Part shown: positions 1-5,533 of the stretch, piece after piece
How positions within the stretch are numbered: the stretch's first letter is position 1
How the letters are laid out: each line of letters opens with the position of its first letter
NCBI GenBank assembly: GCA_902797555.1
Contig: CADBTM010000019.1
Span: forward strand, 1-5,598
Length of the DNA: 5,598 nt
Direction of reading: 5' to 3'
From: Oscillospiraceae bacterium
GTDB taxonomy: Bacteria; Bacillota; Clostridia; Oscillospirales; Butyricicoccaceae
Made by a program: the position numbers and the translations under genes
The notes under the pieces: model-generated
The model's input: only the letters and a program-made list of their open reading frames with translations
Told to the model about the DNA's origin: nothing
Database searches by the model: none

Positions 1-800
1 AGCAGCTCGCCCACCTTGGAGCGGTCGGAAAAGTATTCCAGCAGCTCCCGCGCACGACCGGTGTCCTGATATTCCCGGTTGTCCAGCAGACGCGCCGCGC
101 CGTCGATATAGACCTCCGGCTTTGAGCCCAGCTCGGTCTGGCGGATAAAGTCCAGCACCTCGGAGGTCATGCGATAGACCTGAGAGGTTTCGCCCATGCT
201 CTGCGCCACCGAGGGGAGCAGGTACTCCAGCCGATGCTCGCTGATGGCAAGATTGAGGGCGGTGCACAGCATGGCAGCGGTGGATGGGGCGACGCTTTCG
301 TTCAGACGGATCAGCTTGTTTTTCACATCGCTGCCCGTCACCAGCACGGCGGCGTAGGTCATGCCGTCGTCCACGGCGATCAGCTCGCACCGTTTGACCT
401 CGTCCCCGCCCTTGCGGGTGACCATGGAAACGGCGGTATGCTGGGTCATTTCTCCGATGACCTTTGAGGCAGAGACCACGATGTTGTCGATCTCCTTCAT
501 CTTGGCCTCCATCATCAAGCGCATGGCCTCCAGCTCGTTGGTGGCCACGCGGTGACGATCCATCAGCTCGTTGACGTACAGCCGATAGGCGGCAAAGGAC
601 GGGACGCGTCCGGCGGAGACGTGGGGCTTTTCCAGATAGCCCATATCCTCCAGCTCGCTCATCTCGTTGCGGATGGTGGCGGAAGAGATCGGCGTGTCAA
701 AGCAGTTGACCAGCGTCTTTGAGCCCACAGGCTCGGCTGTGTTGATATAGTTTTCCACGATGGCCTTTAAAATGCGGCACTTTCGTTCCGGAAGCTCCAT
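1..800 (-). CDS. hrcA: Heat-inducible transcription repressor HrcA (C-terminus cut by window edge)
   Basis: HrcA is the cytoplasmic repressor that binds CIRCE operators and shuts off the hrcA-grpE-dnaK-dnaJ and groESL heat-shock operons; GroEL keeps it active. My translation from ATG at 800 gives 266 codons that stay open to the left edge. The family is usually about 340 residues, so roughly 75 C-terminal residues are missing. The N-terminal winged-helix domain is clear: ILKAIVENYI (residues 10-19), EPVGSKTLV (23-31), SSATIRNEMSELEDMGYLE (39-57) and the signature PHVSAGRVPS (59-68). The remainder fits the GAF-like ligand/dimerisation domain. The start is supported by GGGAGGG seven bases upstream and by the CIRCE element directly in front. 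In this phylum grpE, dnaK and dnaJ normally follow, and would lie left of the window. Function is known from the family; autoregulation is inferred from the operator. Confidence 0.96.
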   Translation of the reverse strand, partial: MELPERKCRILKAIVENYINTAEPVGSKTLVNCFDTPISSATIRNEMSELEDMGYLEKPHVSAGRVPSFAAYRLYVNELMDRHRVATNELEAMRLMMEAKMKEIDNIVVSASKVIGEMTQHTAVSMVTRKGGDEVKRCELIAVDDGMTYAAVLVTGSDVKNKLIRLNESVAPSTAAMLCTALNLAISEHRLEYLLPSVAQSMGETSQVYRMTSEVLDFIRQTELGSKPEVYIDGAARLLDNREYQDTGRARELLEYFSDRSKVGEL

Positions 801-818
801 AGCCGACCCTCCCTTCTT

Positions 819-845
819 TTAGCACTCGTTTCTCTCGAGTGCTAA
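819..845. promoter_or_regulatory. CIRCE operator (HrcA binding site)
   Basis: A perfect CIRCE inverted repeat: TTAGCACTC (819-827), a 9-base spacer (828-836) and GAGTGCTAA (837-845). Both arms match the consensus at every position. It begins 19 bases upstream of the hrcA start codon and overlaps the expected transcription start, so HrcA bound here would block initiation of its own operon. Confidence 0.98.
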
Positions 846-846
846 G

Positions 847-877
847 ATTATATTACCACCTTTCCCGGGTTTGTCAA
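847..877 (-). promoter_or_regulatory. Sigma-A promoter of hrcA
   Basis: On the minus strand a consensus -35 TTGACA (877-872) is followed by an AT-rich -10 region. Either TAATAT (855-850, spacer 16) or TATAAT (852-847, spacer 19) could serve as the -10 box. Initiation would fall inside the CIRCE element just downstream, the usual arrangement for HrcA-repressed operons. Confidence 0.8.
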
Positions 878-990
878 TAGTTTTTACAATAATTTTGTGA
901 ACAAATTAGTAATTTTGGATAATAGAGGGATCTCTTCCCTTTTCTCCGTTGTCAATCGTTTTTTTCGTCTGCTATCAAAAGGCCTCCTGC

Positions 991-1010
991 CGTTTGCCAG
1001 CGGGCAAACG
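991..1010. repeat. Perfect 8-bp hairpin just upstream of the hydrolase promoter
   Basis: CGTTTGCC (991-998), loop AGCG, then GGCAAACG (1003-1010). The repeat ends six bases before the -35 box of the hydrolase gene. Neither side carries a clean T-tract, so an intrinsic terminator is unlikely, and no plus-strand gene upstream needs one. It could be a regulator binding site; no specific regulator is recognised. Confidence 0.55.
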
Positions 1011-1015
1011 AGTGC

Positions 1016-1044
1016 TTGACTTTTTCCCCGTTTCCTGCTAAAAC
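1016..1044 (+). promoter_or_regulatory. Sigma-A promoter (extended -10) of the alpha/beta hydrolase gene
   Basis: TTGACT (1016-1021), a 17-base spacer, then TAAAAC (1039-1044) preceded by TGC (1036-1038), which gives an extended -10. Predicted start is near 1051, leaving a short leader of about 25 bases that contains the ribosome binding site. Confidence 0.6.
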
Positions 1045-1076
1045 GAAACTATACCGAAGATGCAGGAGGGATCCCC

Positions 1077-1889
1077 ATGGGCATACCGATCCGGACCGTA
1101 CAAACAGAGACTTTTTCCATGGACTATTTTTGCTTTGGGAGGGGCGCGACGCCGCTGGTCATTCTGCCCGGGCTGAGCATCCAGAGCGTGATGGGCTCGG
1201 CAGACGCCATCGAGAATGCCTACCGTTCCCTGGAGGATCGGTTTACCCTCTATGTCTTTGATCGACGGAAAAACCTTCCTCCCGTCTATACCGTGCGGGA
1301 CATGGCGCGGGACACGGCGGAGGCCTTTCGCGCCATCGGGCTGAAGGACGTCTGTCTGTTCGGCGCATCCCAAGGGGGCATGATCGCGCTGGTGATCGCC
1401 ATCGACCATCCCGAGCTGGTAGGCAAAATGGTGCTGGGCTCCACCTCGGCCAATGTGCAGGGGGCGCAATGGGACGTTTTGGATCGTTGGGTGCAGCTGG
1501 CGCGAGACGGAGACAAGGAAGGCCTCTATCTCGCCTTTGGCGAGGAGATTTATCCTCCCGCGGTGTACGAACAATACCGGGATGCGCTCATCGCTGCGGC
1601 GCAGACTGTGACCGACGACGATCTGCACCGCTTCCTCATCCTTGCGGAGGGCACAAAAGGCTTTTACGCGGTGGACGAGCTGGACAAGATCCAATGCCCC
1701 GTGATGGCGGTGGGCGTTTTTGAAGACAAGGTGTTTGATTCGGACGCCATGATGGAGATCGCGGAAAGCCTGGACGTGCGCGGGGATTTCCGTCTGTATA
1801 TGTATGTGGGCTACGGGCATGCCGCGTTTGACACCGCCCCTGACTATCGCAAGCGGATGCTGGACTTTTTCACGACGCCGGCAGAATGA
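1077..1889 (+). CDS. Alpha/beta-fold hydrolase
   Basis: A 270-residue single-domain alpha/beta hydrolase, probably cytoplasmic because no signal peptide or membrane segment is visible. The oxyanion region is VILPGLS (28-34). The nucleophile elbow is GASQGG (96-101) with Ser98. The acid is probably Asp217 in GVFEDKVF, and the base is His248 in GYGHAAFD. Thus the Ser-Asp-His triad appears complete at family spacing, and the length is typical. Residues of about 130-205 form the variable cap that sets substrate choice. Substrate and pathway cannot be read from the sequence; an esterase or peptidase-like role on a small ester or amide is possible. ATG at 1077 is supported by GGAGG (1065-1069) seven bases upstream. 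The gene is monocistronic, divergent from hrcA, and closed by a strong terminator. Confidence 0.9.
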   Translation: MGIPIRTVQTETFSMDYFCFGRGATPLVILPGLSIQSVMGSADAIENAYRSLEDRFTLYVFDRRKNLPPVYTVRDMARDTAEAFRAIGLKDVCLFGASQGGMIALVIAIDHPELVGKMVLGSTSANVQGAQWDVLDRWVQLARDGDKEGLYLAFGEEIYPPAVYEQYRDALIAAAQTVTDDDLHRFLILAEGTKGFYAVDELDKIQCPVMAVGVFEDKVFDSDAMMEIAESLDVRGDFRLYMYVGYGHAAFDTAPDYRKRMLDFFTTPAE

Positions 1890-1906
1890 TTTCATAAAAA
1901 ACAAAG

Positions 1907-1944
1907 CTCGGGCTGCTGAACCATCAGCAGTCCGAGAATTTTTT
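1907..1944. terminator. Bidirectional intrinsic terminator between convergent genes
   Basis: A 13-bp stem, CTCGGGCTGCTGA (1907-1919) with TCAGCAGTCCGAG (1924-1936), contains one G-T wobble and has loop ACCA. A T-run follows on the plus strand (1939-1944). The A-run at 1896-1905 supplies U-rich RNA in the minus direction. It ends the hydrolase transcript 17 bases after its stop, and the minus-strand reductase cluster from the other side. A weaker hairpin (TCCGCC 1965-1970 with GGCGGA 1980-1985) lies between it and the reductase stop. Confidence 0.93.
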
Positions 1945-1995
1945 ATTCTTTTTTGAAAGGAGCCTCCGCCCCGCTTTTCGGCGGACAGGTCTTGC

Positions 1996-3150
1996 TTATT
2001 CGCCGAAGATCTCCTGCGCTTTGCGCATATTCTCCCGGATGGAAACGCCGAAGGGACAGCGGCTCTCGCAGGCGCCGCACTGGATGCACTCGCCCCCATG
2101 GTGGGGCAGAACCTTGTAGTGCTGGCGCACGGTCTCCGGGATTTCGTCCTGCGCCTGAGCCAGATGGAGAAATTTTGTCACATCGGCCACACTGATCCCC
2201 ATGGGACAGGGAGCGCAATGGCTGCAGTACATGCAGTGCCCTTCCCAATGGATCCGGGGGAAGGAGGCCAGCGCGGCGGCATAGTCCCTCTCCCCTTCGC
2301 CCGCCTCGCAGTAGGCGGCGCTCTCCTCCAGCTGCTCCGCCGAATGCGCTCCCGCAAGGACGACAGACACCGCCGGACGGGACAGCGCATAGGCAATGCA
2401 CTGATTTGCCGTCAGCGCAACGCCCGCGGGAGAAAGCTCCGCATTGAGCAGATCGCCGCCTGCAAAGGCCTTCATCACCGTGATGCCCACGCCTCTGCGC
2501 TGGCAGACCTCATACAGCCGCTGCCGGTCGGGATCCATATTGGTGAGGACGTGAGAATAGGCGTCCTCGTTCCACAGCTGTTCCACGTCCTCGTCCGCCG
2601 GCTGCAGGTCATAGCAGGGGTTGACGGAAAACATGAGCACCTCGATGTTTCCCTCCACAACGGCGCGCTCAGCCACCAGCGGGTTGTGGCTGGACAGCCC
2701 GATGTGACGGATGCGGCCTTGCCGCTTGAGCTCGCGGGCATAGTCCAGAATGCCGTTGTTCACGATGGCCTCCCAGTCGGACATGGCGTCGCAATAGTGG
2801 ATCATACCGACGTCGATACAATCGGTGTCCAGCAACGAAAGCATTTCCTCAAAGCCGGCCCTGACCTCGTTCAGATCGCGGGTGCGGCAATACTGTCCGT
2901 CCTTCCAGATCGAACAGATGTGAGATTGGATGATGAACTTTTCCCTGCGGCCGTGCAGCGCCTTTCCCACGGCGGAGCGCAGCTTTGGGTCGGAGGCGTA
3001 CAGGTCAAAATAGTTGATGCCCAACTTTTCCGCCGCGTCAAACAGCTTGCCCGTCATCCGGCAGTCGTCTTCGTTCATCCCCTCGCAGCCGATGCCGATC
3101 ACGCTGACCGACAGGCCGGTGTTTCCCAGTTCCCGATATTCCATGCTCAT
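1996..3150 (-). CDS. Aldo/keto reductase-family protein with C-terminal 4Fe-4S dicluster domain, catalytic tetrad incomplete
   Basis: 384 residues: an AKR (TIM-barrel) domain at about 1-295 and a ferredoxin-like tail. The family start YRELGNTGLSVSVIGIGCEG, the segment GRIRHIGLSSH (145-155) and the cofactor-side VLAGAHSAEQLEE (264-276) identify the fold. Cluster ligands are Cys306, 309, 312, 315 (C-x2-C-x2-C-x2-CP) and Cys355, 358, 361, 365 (C-x2-C-x2-C-x3-CP). Asp49 and His118 of the AKR tetrad are present. The usual tyrosine five residues after the Asp is Asp54, and the lysine position is His77 (IIQSHI). Hydride transfer by the normal mechanism is therefore doubtful. The start overlaps the upstream stop (ATGA, 3147-3150), implying translational coupling; ATG at 3144 is an alternative. 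Likely a cytoplasmic redox protein; substrate unknown. Confidence 0.88.
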   Translation of the reverse strand: MSMEYRELGNTGLSVSVIGIGCEGMNEDDCRMTGKLFDAAEKLGINYFDLYASDPKLRSAVGKALHGRREKFIIQSHICSIWKDGQYCRTRDLNEVRAGFEEMLSLLDTDCIDVGMIHYCDAMSDWEAIVNNGILDYARELKRQGRIRHIGLSSHNPLVAERAVVEGNIEVLMFSVNPCYDLQPADEDVEQLWNEDAYSHVLTNMDPDRQRLYEVCQRRGVGITVMKAFAGGDLLNAELSPAGVALTANQCIAYALSRPAVSVVLAGAHSAEQLEESAAYCEAGEGERDYAAALASFPRIHWEGHCMYCSHCAPCPMGISVADVTKFLHLAQAQDEIPETVRQHYKVLPHHGGECIQCGACESRCPFGVSIRENMRKAQEIFGE

Positions 3151-4292
3151 TTTTTCTCTTCCTTTTCAAAGGTCTTCGCCACGTTTTTCAGCAGCTCCCG
3201 GATGGGCAGATGCTGGGGACATACTTTTTCGCATTTGCCGCATTGGATGCAGTCGGAGGCCTTTCCGTGGCCGCCTCCCGTGACCACGTTGTTGTAATAA
3301 AAGCTGGAGTTCCAGCTGTGGAACGCCTCAAAGGCATTGAGTGAGGAAAACATATCCGGGATGCGGATGGCCTTGGGACAATCGTTTTCCTCGATGCAAT
3401 AGCGGCAGGAGGTGCAGGGGATCAGGTTGAGACTGCGGAAGATCTGGCAGACCTTTTCCACGGCGGCGTGCTCTGCTTCATCGAGCGGCCGGAAGTCCCG
3501 CATGGCACCCACATTGTCCCGGATCTGCGCCATATCGCTCATTCCCGAGAGCACCATCGCCATATTGGGGAAGCTGGCGGCAAAGCGGATGGCATAGCTG
3601 GCGTTGCTCCCGCCGTTCAGGTCCCGAAAGATCTTGTCCGCTTCGGCAGGCAGATTGACGAGGCTGCCGCCCTTCACCGGCTCCATGACGATGACGGGCT
3701 TGCCGTGTTTTTCGCACACCTCATAGACCTTGCGGCTCTCTACCGAGGCGTCCTCATAGTCCACATAGTTGAACTGGATCTGGACGATCTCGACCTCCGG
3801 ATGCTCCGTGAGGATCTGATCGAGCACCTCCGCCTTGTCGTGGAAGGAGATGCCGAAATGGCGAATGCGTCCCTCCTCCTTGAGGGCATAGCAGGTCTCG
3901 TAGGCCTTGCAGCGTTGGAACTTCTGATAGTTGTTTTTGTCCTGGGCGTGCATGAGATAAAAATCAAAATGATCGACTCCGCACCATTCCAGCTGTTGCT
4001 CGAAGAAGGGACGGATGTCCTCCTGCTTTTTAAAATACGGATCGGTCAGCTTGTTCGTCAGCAGAAACGCGTCCCGCGGGTATCTTTTTGCGATGCACTC
4101 GCGGATCGCGGTCTCCGATTTGCCGCCGATGTATCCGTGGGCGGTGTCAAAATAGTTGAATCCCCCATCGAGAAACGCATCGACCATCTGGCAGAACTGT
4201 TCCGGATCCACCTCGCCGTCCTTCATGGGCAGGCGCATACAGCCAAAGCCAAAGTTTCCGTGGATCTCAGGAAAAAACGGGTTCTTTTGCAT
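3147..4292 (-). CDS. Aldo/keto reductase with C-terminal 4Fe-4S dicluster domain
   Basis: 381 residues from ATG at 4292. The N-terminal AKR barrel has the full tetrad: Asp49 and Tyr54 (FDTAHGY), Lys81 (LLTNK) and His115 (FYLMHAQ). A ferredoxin-like tail begins near residue 290, with Cys293, 296, 299, 305 (C-x2-C-x2-C-x5-CP) and Cys348, 351, 354, 358 (C-x2-C-x2-C-x3-CP). Such proteins are presumed NAD(P)H-dependent carbonyl reductases linked to Fe-S electron transfer; the true substrate is unknown. An in-frame extension to 4403 exists. I prefer 4292 because family similarity begins right after it (GNFGFGCMRLP) and AAGGAAG lies nine bases upstream. It is the upstream partner of the second reductase, overlapping it by 4 bp. 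A possible -10 box (TACTAT, 4317-4312) lacks a convincing -35. Confidence 0.92.
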   Translation of the reverse strand: MQKNPFFPEIHGNFGFGCMRLPMKDGEVDPEQFCQMVDAFLDGGFNYFDTAHGYIGGKSETAIRECIAKRYPRDAFLLTNKLTDPYFKKQEDIRPFFEQQLEWCGVDHFDFYLMHAQDKNNYQKFQRCKAYETCYALKEEGRIRHFGISFHDKAEVLDQILTEHPEVEIVQIQFNYVDYEDASVESRKVYEVCEKHGKPVIVMEPVKGGSLVNLPAEADKIFRDLNGGSNASYAIRFAASFPNMAMVLSGMSDMAQIRDNVGAMRDFRPLDEAEHAAVEKVCQIFRSLNLIPCTSCRYCIEENDCPKAIRIPDMFSSLNAFEAFHSWNSSFYYNNVVTGGGHGKASDCIQCGKCEKVCPQHLPIRELLKNVAKTFEKEEKK

Positions 4293-4410
4293 AAGAGGTG
4301 TCTTCCTTTCTATAGTACAAATCGATTCTGCTTCCTTCATAAAAAATGTTCCTTCCAGTGTTTTTCTTGCTTGCTGTTCCGGCCTGATTCGCGCGCAAGG
4401 CAATCTGCCC

Positions 4411-4957
4411 CATCGCCGGATAGGTCAGCAGCTGGGCACACGGCGCCGGAAGTCCTTCATCGATCGCCCTGAGACAAACCGCCATAGACAATGTGCCGCC
4501 TGCGCTGTCCCCGCATACGGCGATCCCGCTTCCTTCCCCATTCTCCAGGAGCCATCGATAGGAAGCGAAGCAGTCATCCACAGCGGCCGGAAAAGGGTGC
4601 CGCGGTGCCAGCCGGTAGTCCGGGAACAACACCCGACAGCCAACCTGTTCGACATACATGCGGGCCAGCTTGTACTGATAGGGTGCGACGGGGAACGCAT
4701 ACCCTCCGCCATGGCAGTACAAAGCAGTACAAAATACTTCCGGCCGTCACTTCTTCTTTTGGGATGTACAGCAGAGCCCTCAGGGCGTATCCCGTTTCCA
4801 TCGGTATCCGGACACGCTCGACGCGCACCGTCCGGCTCGATCTCTGCTGATAAAACAGCATCCCCATCGCCTTCTGAATGATCGGAATGGTCTTTCGGTT
4901 CAGAGGCGGATGGATCGCCGCAAGCAGTCTGAAATCGGGATGGATCGTATACTCCAT
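4411..4957 (-). pseudogene. HSL-family (family IV) alpha/beta hydrolase, frameshifted and truncated
   Basis: Reading from ATG at 4957 (GGGGGAG just upstream) gives an N-terminal segment starting MEYTIHPDF and running to ILYC. The frame then shifts. The next frame carries the family's oxyanion motif HGGGY, the segment PDYRLAPRHPFPAAVDD and the nucleophile elbow GDSAGG, up to LLTYP. Removing one copy of the 10-bp duplication at 4714-4733 rejoins them as ILYCHGGGY, with HGGG at about 79-82 and Ser148. After LLTYP, near 4420, similarity to the family ends. The C-terminal third, which should hold the catalytic Asp and His, is absent; a full member has about 300 residues. Intact relatives are esterases or lipases. 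It lies 13 bases after the DUF1905 stop and just before the reductase pair, so it was probably an operon member. As it stands it should not make active enzyme. Confidence 0.85.
4714..4733. repeat. 10-bp tandem duplication inside the esterase pseudogene
   Basis: GCAGTACAAA occurs twice in a row (4714-4723 and 4724-4733). Ten bases is not a multiple of three, so the second copy shifts the esterase frame. Deleting one copy restores a continuous reading frame through the HGGG motif. Confidence 0.95.
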
Positions 4958-4970
4958 AGGCTCTCCCCCA

Positions 4971-5270
4971 TCAGCTCTTCAGGCAGGTGTCCCGTTCTTC
5001 GATGACAACATGGATCGTATCTCCGTTGTGCTTGTTCAGCCTCGTGCGGATCGATTTCAGCACGCCGATGATATAGCAGACCGAACCGTCAGAATTCTTC
5101 ACGCCCATGTTGACAATGCTCCCGTCATAGGGGATCCCATCGAACCGGGCGTGCACCTTTACGCGGCCTTTGCCGAACACCTCCCGGATGTCCCAGGGGA
5201 AGGAAATGTACGCCCCGCCGTTGTCCGGCAGCTCGTGCAGCACCGCATCGTATTCATACGTTTTGCTCAT
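4971..5270 (-). CDS. DUF1905 domain-containing protein
   Basis: A 99-residue protein made up almost wholly of a DUF1905 domain: YEYDAVLHE (5-13), FPWDIREVFGKGRVKV (24-39), ARFDGIPYDGSIV (41-53), and the C-terminal NGDTIHVVIEERD (82-94), all in family order. The fold is a small beta-barrel. The function of the family is not established; some members are fused to a YdeI/OmpD-associated-type domain, which is absent here. ATG at 5270 is preferred because the domain begins at once and AAAGGG lies six bases upstream. A GTG at 5315 would add 15 unconserved residues. The gene is first in the minus-strand cluster, 13 bases before the broken esterase. No signal peptide or membrane segment is seen, so it is probably cytoplasmic. 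Confidence 0.9.
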   Translation of the reverse strand: MSKTYEYDAVLHELPDNGGAYISFPWDIREVFGKGRVKVHARFDGIPYDGSIVNMGVKNSDGSVCYIIGVLKSIRTRLNKHNGDTIHVVIEERDTCLKS

Positions 5271-5337
5271 TTCAAGCCCTTTCCCATCAAGACACCCTGC
5301 CGCGGAAGGTCCCACCTATTTTCCATTTTTCGACTAT

Positions 5338-5366
5338 AGTATACCACCTCATCCATCCAGATTCAA
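5338..5366 (-). promoter_or_regulatory. Sigma-A promoter of the DUF1905-led cluster
   Basis: On the minus strand TTGAAT (5366-5361), a 17-base spacer, then TATACT (5343-5338) with an extended TGG (5346-5344). Predicted start is near 5331, giving a leader of about 60 bases before the ATG at 5270. It probably drives the DUF1905 gene and, by read-through, the genes below it. Confidence 0.75.
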
Positions 5367-5380
5367 TAAAGGATGGATGA
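5349..5380. repeat. 10-bp inverted repeat spanning the -35 region (candidate operator)
   Basis: TCATCCATCC (5349-5358) and GGATGGATGA (5371-5380) are perfect inverted copies separated by 12 bases. The left arm lies in the promoter spacer and the right arm just upstream of the -35 box. This position suits a dimeric repressor or activator site; the regulator is unknown. Confidence 0.7.
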
Positions 5381-5411
5381 AACGTGATGCTGTTTTTGAC
5401 ATCCGCGCGTT

Positions 5412-5432
5412 CTTGTGTTCGAGTCCCACAAG
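5412..5432. repeat. Hairpin with T-arm-like sequence on the plus strand
   Basis: CTTGTG (5412-5417) pairs with CACAAG (5427-5432). Inside is GTTCGAGTCCCAC (5417-5429), an exact inverted copy of 13 bases of the tRNA-Leu T-arm at 5489-5501. It may be a relic of another tRNA 3' end; no acceptor stem or CCA follows. Confidence 0.45.
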
Positions 5433-5439
5433 GAGTAAT

Positions 5440-5473
5440 AAAAGCCTCCCGCCTGCCTTTTGGCAAGCGGGAG
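5440..5473 (-). terminator. Intrinsic terminator following tRNA-Leu 3' end
   Basis: On the minus strand a 12-bp stem (5473-5462 with 5457-5446, one T-G wobble, AAAA loop) is followed by GCTTTTATT. It begins four bases after the tRNA CCA end and is the natural terminator of the tRNA-Leu transcription unit. Confidence 0.88.
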
Positions 5474-5477
5474 ATCG

Positions 5478-5533
5478 TGGTGCCGGTGGTGGGACTCGAA
5501 CCCACACGGGGGATTAGCCCAACGGATTTTGAG
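5478..5533 (-). tRNA. 3' fragment of tRNA-Leu (anticodon CAA)
   Basis: Read on the minus strand, the fragment contains: the anticodon loop CTCAAAA (5533-5527, anticodon CAA); the 3' anticodon stem TCCGTT (5526-5521); a long variable arm with GGG/CCC pairing, as in class II tRNAs; a perfect T-arm GTGGG-TTCGAGT-CCCAC (5505-5489); and the 3' acceptor strand CACCGGC with discriminator A and encoded CCA (5488-5478). The 5' half is absent: 5534-5539 reads GGAGTA on the plus strand where the stem needs TCCGTT. No D-arm or GCCGGTG acceptor strand is found in the 65 bases to the edge. This is thus a displaced tRNA 3' end, not a working gene. Confidence 0.82.

Noticed and set aside
894..905. Short palindrome TTTGTGAACAAA in the hrcA upstream region, resembling a Rex half-site
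   Set aside because: Only five bases per arm in AT-rich DNA, and it lacks the usual spacing of a full Rex operator. Chance is a sufficient explanation.
1038..2099. 353-codon open frame on the minus strand opposite the alpha/beta hydrolase
   Set aside because: It is antisense to a clear hydrolase with a complete triad and runs through the terminator hairpin. The protein is rich in His, Arg and Ala with no recognisable domain.
2098..3297. 399-codon plus-strand open frame
   Set aside because: Antisense to the reductase genes; the composition is that of a GC-biased shadow frame, with no domain and no ribosome binding site tied to it.
4293..4403. N-terminal extension of the first reductase to ATG at 4403 (or 4340)
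   Set aside because: The extra residues overlap the esterase remnant and do not resemble the family. ATG at 4292 has a suitable AAGGAAG site.
3468..4472. 334-codon plus-strand open frame
   Set aside because: Antisense to the complete-tetrad reductase; low-complexity hydrophobic/His-rich shadow with no family features.
4267..4722. 151-codon minus-strand frame as an independent esterase gene
   Set aside because: It starts inside the family's conserved core just before HGGG, has no ribosome binding site and lacks the C-terminal catalytic residues. The missing N-terminus is in the neighbouring frame, so it is part of one broken gene.
4908..5022. Repeated ATGGATCG motifs in the esterase start and DUF1905 tail
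   Set aside because: Short, irregularly spaced and inside coding sequence; consistent with codon use rather than a functional repeat.
5396..5401. Plus-strand TTGACA as a promoter
   Set aside because: No -10 box lies 16-19 bases downstream, and no plus-strand gene follows it.
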